A stretch of 64,000 nucleotides of DNA, from positions 124,001 through 188,000 of the forward strand of contig NZ_PNRF01000013.1 of assembly GCF_002879615.1 (NCBI RefSeq), in the 5' to 3' direction. A program made the position numbers and the translations under genes. Origin of the DNA: Billgrantia endophytica. GTDB lineage: Bacteria; Pseudomonadota; Gammaproteobacteria; Pseudomonadales; Halomonadaceae. Positions 1 through 8,560 of the stretch are shown piece after piece (position 1 is the first letter of the stretch; each line of letters opens with the position of its first letter). Under the pieces are notes generated by a model, which did not search any database, was not told the origin of the DNA, and was given only the letters and a program-made list of their open reading frames with translations.

Positions 1-319
1 CGAGTCCCTGCACTTCGACCACGACCTGGCCATGGTCAGCCTGGCACAGCTGAAGGCGGAACAGGAAAAGGCCGTCATGAACCGGCTGGCGCGCTTCCCC
101 GACGTCGTCGATCACGCCGCGGTGTCCCGTGAGCCCCAGCAGGTCGCCCAATATCTGCTGGACCTGGCCGCCGAGTTCCACTCCTGCTACAACGCTGTCA
201 AGGTAATGGTCGAGGACGACGAACTGCGTAACGCCCGTTTGGCCCTGGGCCTGGCCACTCGTCAGGTATTGCGCAACGGCCTCGATCTCATGGGTGTCAG
301 CGCTCCGGAGGAGATGTAA
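1..319 (+). CDS. argS: Arginyl-tRNA synthetase, C-terminal end (partial)
   Basis: Only the last ~105 codons are present; the gene enters from the left edge with an open frame from base 2. ArgRS charges tRNA-Arg with arginine in the cytoplasm. The visible part is the helical anticodon-binding (DALR) domain: residues such as YLLDLAAEFHSCYN and the closing LMGVSAPEEM match the typical ArgRS C-terminus. The stop codon is 3 bases before the next gene, a SPOR-domain protein, so the two are probably co-transcribed. The same order (argS, SPOR protein, hslV, hslU) is known in Pseudomonas. Identity is secure; the catalytic domain lies outside the window. Confidence 0.93.
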   Translation, partial: ESLHFDHDLAMVSLAQLKAEQEKAVMNRLARFPDVVDHAAVSREPQQVAQYLLDLAAEFHSCYNAVKVMVEDDELRNARLALGLATRQVLRNGLDLMGVSAPEEM

Positions 320-322
320 GCC

Positions 323-1063
323 ATGGCCGCCCGTCGTTCCCCACCGAAGAAGCGTGGCGCCACGTCCAGCCGGCGCGCTCCACGCCGCCGCGAAGGCTTT
401 CGCCTGCCCGGATGGGTATGGGGCATCGGTGGCCTGGTGGCGGGCTTCCTGCTGGCCCAGCACCAGCATGGCACGGCGCCCTGGCAGGAGGGGCATGACT
501 CACTGCTGGCGTCCCTGATGCCGCGCACGCCCACCACGGTGACGGAAACACCGACGCCAAGGGTAGAGCCCAGCGAGCCTCGCATGCCGACCTTCGAGTT
601 CTATACCCTGCTGCCCGAGGAGGTGGTCGCCCCGAGGGAGGTCGCTTCCACGGCCTCGCCCCCGGAGGTCAACGCCATCCCGGCAACCCGACTCGAAGAG
701 AGCGCCACCGCTGACGAAGCGGTGAATGACGACCCGATCGCCCAGGTGATCGCCGCCAACCTGGAAGAGGATGCAATATCTGCGACAACCGAGACTCAGG
801 CGAGCGAGGCAGCGGCACCCGCCGGGACCCGCTACATGTTGCAGGCGGCCTCCTTCCGCCAGTCGTCGGATGCCGAACAGCTCCAGCAGCGCCTGCGCAA
901 CCTCAGCCTGATGGCGCAGGTCAGCCAGGTGCAGTCCGCCGATGGCGATACCTGGCACCGGGTCATGGTGGGGCCTTATGACGACACGCGCGAACTCAAT
1001 CGCGCCGAGGACCTGATGACCACCCAGGGCATCAAGCCGCTTCGCCATCGGGCCAGCGATTGA
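323..1063 (+). CDS. SPOR-domain cell-division protein, FtsN-like
   Basis: A 246-residue bitopic membrane protein. Seen: a very basic cytoplasmic N-terminus (about residues 1-26, rich in Arg/Lys), one membrane segment (about 28-46, GWVWGIGGLVAGFLLA), a long acidic and Thr/Pro/Glu-rich linker, and a C-terminal SPOR domain (about 167-243, starting YMLQAASFR and containing VMVGPYDD). SPOR domains bind denuded septal peptidoglycan, so the protein probably acts at the division septum as FtsN does. The position between argS and hslV is the one occupied by the FtsN-like gene in pseudomonads. Only the architecture and position support FtsN; other SPOR proteins remain possible, so no symbol is given. 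Confidence 0.85.
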   Translation: MAARRSPPKKRGATSSRRAPRRREGFRLPGWVWGIGGLVAGFLLAQHQHGTAPWQEGHDSLLASLMPRTPTTVTETPTPRVEPSEPRMPTFEFYTLLPEEVVAPREVASTASPPEVNAIPATRLEESATADEAVNDDPIAQVIAANLEEDAISATTETQASEAAAPAGTRYMLQAASFRQSSDAEQLQQRLRNLSLMAQVSQVQSADGDTWHRVMVGPYDDTRELNRAEDLMTTQGIKPLRHRASD

Positions 1064-1112
1064 GGATACCGCTCGCCACCGGTTGAATTCGGCTCGCTCC
1101 GCCCGCACTTCC

Positions 1113-1180
1113 CTTGAACGCTCACTAACGGCGCCCGGCCTGGCCGCGGCGCCGAAAGTCATCGGGAGCCCGAAGCTCCC
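1113..1180 (+). promoter_or_regulatory. Candidate heat-shock promoter and 5'-UTR hairpin of hslVU
   Basis: CTTGAA at 1113-1118 is followed 15 bases later by CCCGGC, a partial match to the sigma-32 pattern CTTGAA-N13/15-CCCCAT. Further down, GGGAGC (1164-1169) and GCTCCC (1175-1180) form a 6-bp hairpin with loop CCGAA, about 18 bases before the hslV start. E. coli hslVU is sigma-32 controlled and carries a 5'-UTR stem-loop that stabilises its mRNA. The -10 match here is poor, so the promoter is tentative; the hairpin is directly visible. Confidence 0.4.
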
Positions 1181-1198
1181 CGTTACGGAGTCTCCTCC

Positions 1199-1732
1199 AT
1201 GACCACGATCGTTTCCGTGCGCCGCGGTGACCAGGTCGCCCTGGCTGGCGATGGCCAGGTATCGCTGGGCAATACCGTGATGAAAGGCAACGCCAGCAAG
1301 GTGCGGCGCCTCTATCGCGGCCAGGTGCTGGCAGGCTTCGCCGGCGGCACCGCCGACGCCTTTACCCTTTTCGAGCGATTCGAAGCGCAGTTGGAGAAGT
1401 ACCAGGGCAACCTGGTCAAGGCCGCCGTGGAACTGGCCAAGGACTGGCGCACCGACCGCGCCCTGCGTCGCCTGGAAGCCCTGCTCGCCGTGGCCGACAA
1501 GGATGCTTCGCTGATCATTACCGGCAATGGCGACGTGGTGGAACCCGAGCGGGGTATCATCGCCATCGGCTCCGGCGGCAACTTCGCCCTGGCCGCCGCT
1601 CGCGCCCTGCTCGAGAACACCGATCTCGACGCCCGCGAGATCACCGAGAAAGCGCTCGAGATCGCTGGTGACATCTGTGTGTTCACCAACCATCACGTTA
1701 CCCTCGAAGAGCTGTCTTCCAAGGAACACTAA
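1199..1732 (+). CDS. hslV: ATP-dependent protease proteolytic subunit HslV (ClpQ)
   Basis: 177 residues, the usual HslV length (176 in E. coli). HslV forms the double-hexamer peptidase of the HslVU (ClpYQ) cytoplasmic protease, a bacterial relative of the 20S proteasome beta subunit. The N-terminus reads MTTIVSV: removal of Met exposes the N-terminal threonine nucleophile. The conserved [31 protein letters not shown] and [16 protein letters not shown] segments are all present. The start has an ACGGAG ribosome-binding site. hslU follows after 10 bases, so the two subunits are made from one mRNA. Confidence 0.98.
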   Translation: MTTIVSVRRGDQVALAGDGQVSLGNTVMKGNASKVRRLYRGQVLAGFAGGTADAFTLFERFEAQLEKYQGNLVKAAVELAKDWRTDRALRRLEALLAVADKDASLIITGNGDVVEPERGIIAIGSGGNFALAAARALLENTDLDAREITEKALEIAGDICVFTNHHVTLEELSSKEH

Positions 1733-1742
1733 GGCCGCCACA

Positions 1743-3065
1743 ATGACCCAGATGACACCCCGCGAGATCGTCCACGCGCTGGACCAGTACATCATCGGCC
1801 AACAGGACGCCAAGCGCGCCGTTGCCATTGCCCTGCGCAACCGCTGGCGGCGCATGCAGCTCGACGGCGACCTGCGTCACGAGGTCACCCCCAAGAACAT
1901 CCTGATGATCGGTCCCACCGGCGTGGGCAAGACCGAGATCGCCCGCCGCCTGGCCAAGCTGGCCCGGGCACCCTTCATCAAGGTCGAAGCCACCAAGTTC
2001 ACCGAGGTGGGCTATGTGGGACGCGACGTCGAGTCGATCATCCGCGACCTGACCGAGGCAGCCATCAAGCTGGTACGCGAGCAGGCCAAGGACGAAGTGC
2101 GTCACCGCGCCGAGGATGCCGCCGAAGACCGGATTCTCGACGCCCTGCTGCCGCCCCCCCGGGGCCAGGAGGAGAGCGCCCGCAGCGACAGCTCGACGCG
2201 CCAGATCTTTCGCAAGAAGCTGCGCGAGGGTCAGCTCGACGACAAGGAGATCGACATCGAGGTCACGCCCCATGGACCTGGCATCGACATCATGACCCCG
2301 CCGGGCATGGAAGAGATGACCAGTCAGCTGCAGAGTCTCTTTTCCAACATGGGGCGACAGAAGACCGAGACTCGTCGCGTGGCGGTGAAGGATGCCTTCG
2401 CCCTGCTGCGTGACGAGGAGGCCGGCAAGCTGGTCAACGAAGAGGAGATCAAGCATCGCGCCATCGATGCGGTGGAGCAGAACGGCATCGTCTTCCTCGA
2501 CGAGATCGACAAGGTGACCAAGGGCAGCGGCCAATCCAGCGGTGGCGAGGTCTCTCGCGAGGGCGTGCAGCGCGACCTGCTGCCGTTGATCGAGGGCTCC
2601 ACGGTTTCCACCAAGTACGGCATGGTCAAGTCCGACCATATCCTGTTCATCGCCTCCGGCGCTTTCCACCTGTCGCGTCCGTCGGACCTGATCCCCGAGC
2701 TGCAGGGACGCCTGCCGATCCGCGTGGAGCTCGAGGCGCTGACACCGGACGACTTCAAGCGCATCCTCACCGAACCCTCCGCCGCCCTGACCAAGCAGTA
2801 CAAGGCGCTGCTGGCCACCGAAGGGCTGGATATCAGCTTCACCGAGGATGGCATCGAGCGTATCGCCGAGATCGCCTGGAAGGTCAACGAGGGTACCGAG
2901 AACATCGGCGCGCGCCGCCTGCATACCGTGATGGAGCGCCTGCTGGAGGAGGCATCGTTCAAGGGAGCCGACATCGGCACGCCACTGGAAATCGATGCCG
3001 CCTACGTGGATTCCCAGCTTGGCGAACTGGCCATGGACGAGGACCTGTCGCGGTATATTCTTTAA
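1743..3065 (+). CDS. hslU: HslU (ClpY) ATPase of the HslVU protease
   Basis: 440 residues, close to the E. coli length of 443. AAA+ unfoldase that recognises substrates and threads them into HslV. Walker A GPTGVGKT lies at residues 57-64; Walker B is FLDEIDK in the second half, with the family-specific GYVGRDVES motif nearby. The I-domain insertion (about 110-240) and the C-terminal [18 protein letters not shown] segment ending in SRYIL are intact; that C-terminal tail docks into HslV. The start [10 protein letters not shown] was chosen because it matches family N-termini and sits 10 bases after hslV; the reading frame stays open further upstream but overlaps hslV. Confidence 0.98.
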   Translation: MTQMTPREIVHALDQYIIGQQDAKRAVAIALRNRWRRMQLDGDLRHEVTPKNILMIGPTGVGKTEIARRLAKLARAPFIKVEATKFTEVGYVGRDVESIIRDLTEAAIKLVREQAKDEVRHRAEDAAEDRILDALLPPPRGQEESARSDSSTRQIFRKKLREGQLDDKEIDIEVTPHGPGIDIMTPPGMEEMTSQLQSLFSNMGRQKTETRRVAVKDAFALLRDEEAGKLVNEEEIKHRAIDAVEQNGIVFLDEIDKVTKGSGQSSGGEVSREGVQRDLLPLIEGSTVSTKYGMVKSDHILFIASGAFHLSRPSDLIPELQGRLPIRVELEALTPDDFKRILTEPSAALTKQYKALLATEGLDISFTEDGIERIAEIAWKVNEGTENIGARRLHTVMERLLEEASFKGADIGTPLEIDAAYVDSQLGELAMDEDLSRYIL

Positions 3066-3171
3066 TCGAGGGCTGCACCTCGGTTCGCCAGTACCGCAGC
3101 AGCGGAGGCCTACATGAGCGCGGCGCCTGTCGCCGGACAGCCGCGCTTCACCAACGCAAGCGGAGTCCTGC

Positions 3172-3555
3172 ATGACTGCCCCCATCCCCAGCAAGATCCA
3201 CTACCACAAGAAGGCCCGCGAGCTGGAGCTCACCTACGCCGACGGTGGGAGCCACCGCCTGCCGGTGGAGTACCTGCGGGTCTATTCCCCCTCCGCCGAG
3301 GTGCGCGGCCATGGCCGGGACACCGCCGTGCTGCAGGTGGGCAAGAAGGACGTCGGTCTGAAGAACGTCGAGCCGGTTGGCCGCTATGCCGTCAAGCTCG
3401 CCTTCGACGACGGCCACGACAGCGGCCTCTTCAGCTGGGAGTATCTCTACGAGCTGATCGAGAATCGCGACGCCTACTGGGCCGACTACCTGAGGCGCCT
3501 GGAAGAGGCGGGCGCCTCGCGGGAGCCCTTGGGCATCGAGATCAAGCAGCTCTGA
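3172..3555 (+). CDS. DUF971 (gamma-butyrobetaine hydroxylase-like N-terminal domain) protein
   Basis: 127 residues consisting of a single DUF971 domain, the fold found at the N-terminus of gamma-butyrobetaine hydroxylases but here free-standing. Recognisable features are LRVYSPSAEVRGHG, the VGRYAVKLAFDDGHDSG core and the FSWEYLYEL motif. Free-standing members are common in proteobacteria and often sit next to hslU or mrp/apbC-type genes; a role in Fe-S protein assembly has been suggested for relatives, but nothing in this sequence proves it. The start has GGAG eight bases upstream. It lies 106 bases behind hslU on the same strand and is convergent with the chemoreceptor gene that follows. Confidence 0.88.
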   Translation: MTAPIPSKIHYHKKARELELTYADGGSHRLPVEYLRVYSPSAEVRGHGRDTAVLQVGKKDVGLKNVEPVGRYAVKLAFDDGHDSGLFSWEYLYELIENRDAYWADYLRRLEEAGASREPLGIEIKQL

Positions 3556-3583
3556 CGGCGATGGCGGTCGATTGCCTGACGGG

Positions 3584-5695
3584 TCATTCGAACCTGCCGA
3601 CCGTCACCTGTGCGGGTCCGGCCAGCCGCAGCGCCTCTCCCGTCCCGGTCTTGAAATGACCGACCAGCGCATGCATGTCGGCGGCCCGCTCGTCGAGCGA
3701 CTTGCTGGCACTGGTGGCCTCCTGTACCAGGCGTGCGTTCTGATGGGTGACCTGGTCGAGCTGAGCGATCGCCTGGTTGATCTGTTCGATACCGGCCGAC
3801 TGTTCCTGAGTGGCCTGGGCGATCTCGGTGACATGGTTGGTCACGCTTGTCAGGCTCTCCATGATCTCCTTGAGGTGCTCACTGGTCGACGCCACCAGGC
3901 CGGCTCCCTCTTCGACCCGCCTGACACTGTCGGCGACCAGCCCCCGTATCTGGGCGGCTTCTTCCGCACTTCGACTGGCCAGCTTGCGCACCTCCGATGC
4001 CACCACGGCGAACCCTCGGCCCTGCTCGCCAGCCCGCGCGGCCTCCACCGAGGCGTTGAGCGCCAGCAGATTGGTCTGGAAAGCGATGTCATCGATGACG
4101 GTGATGATCGAGGTGATGCGTTCGCTCGACTGTCGAATGCCTGACATCGCCGCATCGGTGCGTGCCGCCACGTCACCGGCCAGGCGTGCCCGATGGCTGA
4201 CGTCGCCGCTGGCTTCCCTCGCCTGATGCGCATAGTCCGCCGTCTGACGAACGGTGGTGGTGATCTGCCCGAGGCTCGAGGCGGTCTCGGCGAGTGACGC
4301 CGACTGTTCCTCGGTTCGCTGTGACAGGTCCCCGTTGCCGGCGGCGATCTGGCGACTGCTGACGGCCACCTTTTCGGCGCCGTCACGTATCTGCGCCACG
4401 ATGCCCTCGAAGGTCTCCATCATGCGATTGAACGCCTTCGCCGCCCGGCCGATCTCGTCGTCACGATCCAGCTCGATCCGCCGGGAGAGATCGGCGCCGG
4501 CCCCCGCGTCGCCGCCGATCGCTTCCATCTGGCTGCGCATCTGCCCCAGCGGCCCCAGTACACGTACCAGGGTTCGCCAGCCGAAGATCGCCAGTACCAA
4601 CACGACGGCCAGCGTCACCACGACCTGCAGGATCTGTCCCGCGCTGGCCAGCTCCTCCGCCCGACTCGCCGCGCCATCGGCCTGGGCCACGCTGAATGCC
4701 TCGACTTCGCCCAGCAGCATGCGCATCGCGACCATGGCCTCCTCGACGGCCTCCAATGCCTGCTGTTGCCGTAGCTGCAGGTCAATCTGCTGCTGGCGCA
4801 GACCATAAACCGCGTTCTCCCCACTCACCATCAGTTCATCGAGACGGCCGATGATGTCACGCAGCGATTCGGCCAGGGCGATCTGCTCACTATTGGCCTG
4901 CGGCGAAGCCGCGATGGCGGCCAGCGACTGGCGGGCCAGGTTGATCTGCTGAGTGATCTGGTTGTAGCGCAGGTTGACCAGGGCGTCGGCGCTCTCGACC
5001 TGGGTGAGCTGGCGTCCCAGATCCGCCAGCATGGCGACCGCCGTACGGACTTCGCCACCGATCTGGGCGATATCGGTGCGCACTCCCACGGCCTGCTCGA
5101 GTAGTGCGGTCGGCAGGGTGGTCATGCCATCCTCCTGCCACGCCTCGACCTGATCACGCAGCTGGATCTCTTTGCGCACGTTGCTCAGCATGGCCCGCCC
5201 TGACATGTTCTCGGCGCTGTCCATGACCTCCCCGATGTGCGACTGCATCGCCATGATGCGCCCGTTCATGGCCTCGGCGAGCAGGATGTCCTCCCTCCGG
5301 GCCCGCTCCAGCGCGCCGTCGGCGTCCAGCAATGCCTGGTAGCGCGCATCGAGGACTGCCAAGCGCTCGGCCTGGGCGTCATCGTCGCCAGCCTGCAGCG
5401 CATCGCGCTCCGCCTGGAAGCGGTCGGCGAGCTGCGCCTGCGGAGTAACGCGCTGCAGCGCCTCATCGCTGTGGGCGACAAGCAGGTTGGCATGGCGCTG
5501 GCCGAACTGTCCCATCGTGTCGACCATGCCGCGACTGGCGGCCTGTAGCGGCAGCACGTCGTTGATGATGAAGCGCTGCGAGTCGACCAGCCGCTGATTG
5601 CTCATCAGCCCCGTGGCGGCCAGCACGACCGCGCCGAGCACGGCCGTCATGAACAACCCGACCAGCATGGCGCGCAGACTAAGGACTTTCTTCAT
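3584..5695 (-). CDS. Methyl-accepting chemotaxis protein
   Basis: 703 residues. Two membrane segments (about 5-28 and about 375-398) enclose a large, all-helical periplasmic sensor of ~340 residues, longer than a simple four-helix bundle and compatible with a helical bimodular (HBM) type; this subclass is inference. A HAMP linker follows, then a long cytoplasmic signalling coiled coil with the conserved hairpin tip [20 protein letters not shown]. There is no NWETF-like tail for CheR/CheB docking. The start ATG at 5695 was preferred over a frame-compatible upstream codon at 5755 because AAAGGT precedes it and it begins with a typical MKKVLSLR signal anchor. A periplasmic binding protein lies 75 bases upstream on the same strand and is probably co-transcribed. 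Confidence 0.95.
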   Translation of the reverse strand: MKKVLSLRAMLVGLFMTAVLGAVVLAATGLMSNQRLVDSQRFIINDVLPLQAASRGMVDTMGQFGQRHANLLVAHSDEALQRVTPQAQLADRFQAERDALQAGDDDAQAERLAVLDARYQALLDADGALERARREDILLAEAMNGRIMAMQSHIGEVMDSAENMSGRAMLSNVRKEIQLRDQVEAWQEDGMTTLPTALLEQAVGVRTDIAQIGGEVRTAVAMLADLGRQLTQVESADALVNLRYNQITQQINLARQSLAAIAASPQANSEQIALAESLRDIIGRLDELMVSGENAVYGLRQQQIDLQLRQQQALEAVEEAMVAMRMLLGEVEAFSVAQADGAASRAEELASAGQILQVVVTLAVVLVLAIFGWRTLVRVLGPLGQMRSQMEAIGGDAGAGADLSRRIELDRDDEIGRAAKAFNRMMETFEGIVAQIRDGAEKVAVSSRQIAAGNGDLSQRTEEQSASLAETASSLGQITTTVRQTADYAHQAREASGDVSHRARLAGDVAARTDAAMSGIRQSSERITSIITVIDDIAFQTNLLALNASVEAARAGEQGRGFAVVASEVRKLASRSAEEAAQIRGLVADSVRRVEEGAGLVASTSEHLKEIMESLTSVTNHVTEIAQATQEQSAGIEQINQAIAQLDQVTHQNARLVQEATSASKSLDERAADMHALVGHFKTGTGEALRLAGPAQVTVGRFE

Positions 5696-5770
5696 GTCAG
5701 TACCTTTGATGTACATGACCGGGAAGCTGGCAATGGCGGCTACCTGGCCTGGCAAGGAAGATGGGCAGCG

Positions 5771-6952
5771 TCAGCGCAGCAGGTTTTCCCAGTCCACCGG
5801 CTCGAACCGCCCACCGTCGATCCGCGTCGGCCAGACCCCATCGCTGGCCTGGTGGTCTCCCGTCCCCAGCCTGAGAGGTTCACCCAGGCCCAGGTCGACC
5901 TCGCCCAGCCCCAGCAGAGCGTCGATGACACCTTCCCGGTCGGGATCGGGGCCGGCGGCTTCCAGTCCCTTGACGAACAGCGCCGCCGCCAGATACCCCT
6001 CCAGCGAAACGAAATTCGGCTCGGCGCCGCGGGCATGCCGTTCGAGTGCGGCCTGATAGGCCGTCACCGCCGGCAGGTCCGCGTCGATCGGCGGCACCAC
6101 CTGGGTGATGATGACGCCATCGGCCATGTCATCGAGTTCGTCGAGCAGCGCCTGGCTGCCGACAAATGAGACATTGAGGAACAGCACATCGGGAAGATCC
6201 CGCCGGGCTTCGCGGATGAAATCGGCCGCTGGGCCATAGGTACCGACGATGATGATGGCTCTGGGCGCCACCGGCGCCTGCAGGATGGTGGCCAGCCCTT
6301 GATGGATATTGCGGGAGTTGCGAGAGTAGCGGCCGTGGGGAAGAGACTCGGCATCGTCGAATCCATGGGCCTTCAACGCGCTGATGCCGCCCGCGTAGCC
6401 GGCATCGCCATACCCGTCGTTCTGGGTGAAGAACGCCAGCTCCTCGGGCCGGATGCCCGCTTCCAGCAATCCTTCGACCATGGCCGCCGTTTCCTGCACG
6501 TAGCTGGCTCGATAGTTGATGACGTAGCGGTCCGGCGGCGCCAGGCGCAGCCCGCCGGCTCCCGTGAAGGCGCCGTACAGCAGGGTCTGGTGGCGGTTGT
6601 GCAGTGGAAGGGTGACGATCGCCGTGGGGGTTCCCACGTTACCGATCGAGGCCAGGATTTCCTCTTCCTCGATCAGGCCCCGCGTCTCGGGTGCGGAGCG
6701 CAGCGGCTCGTAGCGATCATCCCTGACCAGCAGTTCCAGCTGACGACCATGGACCCCGCCGCCGGCGTTGATCTCGGCAAAGTGCGCCTCGATACCCTCA
6801 CGCATGCCCTCTCCCAGGGAAGACGCCGGACCGCTCAGCGGGGCCACCAGCCCCAGCTTCAGGCCAGCCGACGACACGGCCGGCAGCATGAGCCCGCAGG
6901 CTCCCAGCAACAACAAGCGTCGCAGCGAATGTATCGCGCTTCTGGTGCGCAT
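5771..6952 (-). CDS. Periplasmic ligand-binding protein, Leu/Ile/Val-binding (Peripla_BP_6) family, no transporter nearby
   Basis: 393 residues. N-terminal signal sequence (about 1-28: Arg-rich start, LLLLGACGLML, then AVSSA); Cys19 could serve as a lipobox, but an ordinary signal peptidase site after AVSSA is as likely. The mature protein starts LKLGLVAPLSGPASSLG, characteristic of type I periplasmic binding proteins of the branched-chain amino acid/amide class. No permease or ATPase gene is adjacent; instead the next gene on the same strand is a chemoreceptor. This suggests a sensory rather than transport job: the ligand-loaded protein could dock on the receptor. The start has AGGAG six bases upstream. 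The ligand cannot be read from the sequence. Confidence 0.88.
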   Translation of the reverse strand: MRTRSAIHSLRRLLLLGACGLMLPAVSSAGLKLGLVAPLSGPASSLGEGMREGIEAHFAEINAGGGVHGRQLELLVRDDRYEPLRSAPETRGLIEEEEILASIGNVGTPTAIVTLPLHNRHQTLLYGAFTGAGGLRLAPPDRYVINYRASYVQETAAMVEGLLEAGIRPEELAFFTQNDGYGDAGYAGGISALKAHGFDDAESLPHGRYSRNSRNIHQGLATILQAPVAPRAIIIVGTYGPAADFIREARRDLPDVLFLNVSFVGSQALLDELDDMADGVIITQVVPPIDADLPAVTAYQAALERHARGAEPNFVSLEGYLAAALFVKGLEAAGPDPDREGVIDALLGLGEVDLGLGEPLRLGTGDHQASDGVWPTRIDGGRFEPVDWENLLR

Positions 6953-7001
6953 TCTCGGCTCCTGGTCCAGGCGGCAAGGTGAACGTGTCCCGCGCAACGA
7001 G

Positions 7002-7028
7002 ACATCGGCCGCAGCGTCCAGGACTTAA
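7002..7028 (-). promoter_or_regulatory. Candidate sigma-28 (FliA) promoter of the binding protein-chemoreceptor operon
   Basis: On the minus strand TTAAGTCC (7028-7021) and GCCGATGT (7009-7002) are separated by exactly 11 bases. The enterobacterial FliA consensus is TAAAGTTT-N11-GCCGATAA; the match is 5/8 and 6/8 with the correct spacing. Transcription would begin about 40 bases before the binding-protein start at 6952. Flagellar-class promoters are standard for chemoreceptor genes, which fits the downstream receptor. Confidence 0.6.
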
Positions 7029-7084
7029 GACGAGACCGCCCCCTGTGACAATATGCCGCAGCACGGGGGAGGCGGACACCCGTC

Positions 7085-7114
7085 AAGACAAGTAGGTCAA
7101 GGGAAGGCTACAAT
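7085..7114 (+). promoter_or_regulatory. Candidate sigma-70 promoter for ubiE
   Basis: TACAAT at 7109-7114 is a near-consensus -10 element; AAGACA at 7085-7090 gives a four-of-six -35 with an 18-base spacer. It would drive ubiE-ubiJ-ubiB and lies back to back with the divergent FliA-type promoter. The weak -35 keeps this tentative. Confidence 0.4.
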
Positions 7115-7181
7115 GGCGCCCATTCGAGGCCGAAAGCCCCCTCGGCCTCCTCTCACCGCAGCGATTCGGGAGCCCTTTCGC

Positions 7182-7937
7182 ATGAGCCCCAGGGACAAGC
7201 ACACCACCCATTTCGGCTATCAGGAAGTGCCGGTCGATGAGAAGGCCTCACGCGTGGCCGATGTCTTCCATTCCGTGGCGGCCCGCTACGACGTCATGAA
7301 CGACCTGATGTCCTTTGGCATTCACCGTCTCTGGAAGCGCTTGACCATCGAACGCTGCGGTGTGCGCCCCGGCCATAGCGTGCTCGATATCGCCGGGGGA
7401 ACCGGCGACCTGACCCTGAAATTCTCCCGCATGGTAGGTTCGCGTGGCCGCGTGGTATTGGCCGACATCAACGAGTCGATGCTGCGGGTCGGCCGCGACA
7501 AGCTGCTCGACAACGGGGTGGGTGGCAACGTGGAGTACGTTCAGGCCAATGCCGAATGCCTGCCGTTCCCCGATAACAGCTTCGACTGCATCACCATTGC
7601 CTTCGGCCTGCGCAACGTCACCGACAAGGATGCCGCCCTGCGCTCCATGACCCGTGTGCTGAAGCCCGGCGGCCGGCTCCTGGTACTGGAGTTTTCCAAG
7701 CCCACCAATTCCGTACTGTCCCGGGCCTATGACGAGTACTCCTTCCGGCTGCTGCCGAGAATGGGTGAACTGGTCGCCAATGATGGCGACAGCTATCGCT
7801 ACCTCGCCGAGTCGATCCGCATGCACCCCGACCAGGAAACGCTCAAGGCAATGATGGAAGCCGCCGGCCTGGAGCGGGTCGAGTACACCAACCTCACCGG
7901 GGGCATCGTCGCCCTGCACCGCGGTATCAAATTGTAA
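7182..7937 (+). CDS. ubiE: Demethylmenaquinone/2-methoxy-6-polyprenyl-1,4-benzoquinol methyltransferase UbiE
   Basis: 251 residues, identical in length to E. coli UbiE. SAM-dependent C-methyltransferase of ubiquinone (and, where present, menaquinone) biosynthesis. The SAM-binding loop [14 protein letters not shown] lies around residues 68-81; [18 protein letters not shown] near the N-terminus and [18 protein letters not shown] later are family signatures. The start at 7182 gives the expected [17 protein letters not shown]; the frame is open further upstream but has no family match. The stop codon shares one base with the ubiJ start (TAATG), so translation is coupled. Confidence 0.97.
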   Translation: MSPRDKHTTHFGYQEVPVDEKASRVADVFHSVAARYDVMNDLMSFGIHRLWKRLTIERCGVRPGHSVLDIAGGTGDLTLKFSRMVGSRGRVVLADINESMLRVGRDKLLDNGVGGNVEYVQANAECLPFPDNSFDCITIAFGLRNVTDKDAALRSMTRVLKPGGRLLVLEFSKPTNSVLSRAYDEYSFRLLPRMGELVANDGDSYRYLAESIRMHPDQETLKAMMEAAGLERVEYTNLTGGIVALHRGIKL

Positions 7938-8560
7938 TGCTGGTGCTGGCTGGTATCGAGCGTATGCTCAACGTCCTGCTCGCCCGCGACCCCGCCGCGC
8001 CCGCGCGGCTGGCACGGCTTGCCGGCCACCGGCTTCTTTTCAGGCTGGAGCGGCCCGAGCTGATGGTGGCGGTACATTTCCACCCGGATGGCCTCTACCT
8101 GCTGTGCCCGGAAGATCCCGCCGAGGAAGCCTTTGACGCCATCGCCGAGCTCAATGTCGAGGTACTCGGCAGGCTGCTGGGAGGCGAATCCATCGAACGG
8201 CTGATGTTCCAGGGCAAGCTCGCGGTACGCGGCCGCATCCACCTGCTCGAGGAAACCCGTGACCTGCTGCTCGACCTGGACCTGGACTGGGAAACGGAGC
8301 TGGCACGCTGGCTGGGCGATATTCCGGCGCACGGCCTGACCGAAGGGCTGCGCCGGTTCGCTCGCTGGGGGTTGCGCGCCCGTGAAGAGATGACGGCCGA
8401 TATCGCCGAATACGTCTTCGAGGAAGCGCGACTGGTGCCCGGTAAGCGGCAATTCGAAAATCTGCGGGACCACCTGACCGAACTGGAAATGACCACCGAC
8501 CGCCTGGAAGCCCGTCTGAAGAGGCTGCGTCGTCAACTGGAACGCGAGGCCTCGTCGTGA
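7937..8560 (+). CDS. ubiJ: Ubiquinone biosynthesis accessory factor UbiJ (SCP2-domain)
   Basis: 207 residues. N-terminal SCP2-like lipid-binding domain (about 20-120) and a C-terminal coiled coil (about 165-205, [20 protein letters not shown]). UbiJ binds hydrophobic ubiquinone intermediates and, with UbiK, organises the soluble Ubi-enzyme complex. Family identity rests on fold features, length and the invariant position between ubiE and ubiB, with one-base overlaps at both ends (TAATG and TGATG). Confidence 0.93.
   Translation: MLVLAGIERMLNVLLARDPAAPARLARLAGHRLLFRLERPELMVAVHFHPDGLYLLCPEDPAEEAFDAIAELNVEVLGRLLGGESIERLMFQGKLAVRGRIHLLEETRDLLLDLDLDWETELARWLGDIPAHGLTEGLRRFARWGLRAREEMTADIAEYVFEEARLVPGKRQFENLRDHLTELEMTTDRLEARLKRLRRQLEREASS

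Noticed and set aside
500..1855. Minus-strand open frame across the SPOR gene, hslV and the start of hslU
   Set aside because: It spans three real plus-strand genes and has no ribosome-binding site or similarity.
3114..3659. Plus-strand ORF starting behind a good GGAGGCCTAC site and overlapping the DUF971 gene
   Set aside because: The Arg/Pro/Gly-rich translation has no family resemblance and lies in another frame over the clearly conserved DUF971 protein. The ribosome-binding-like site is probably fortuitous.
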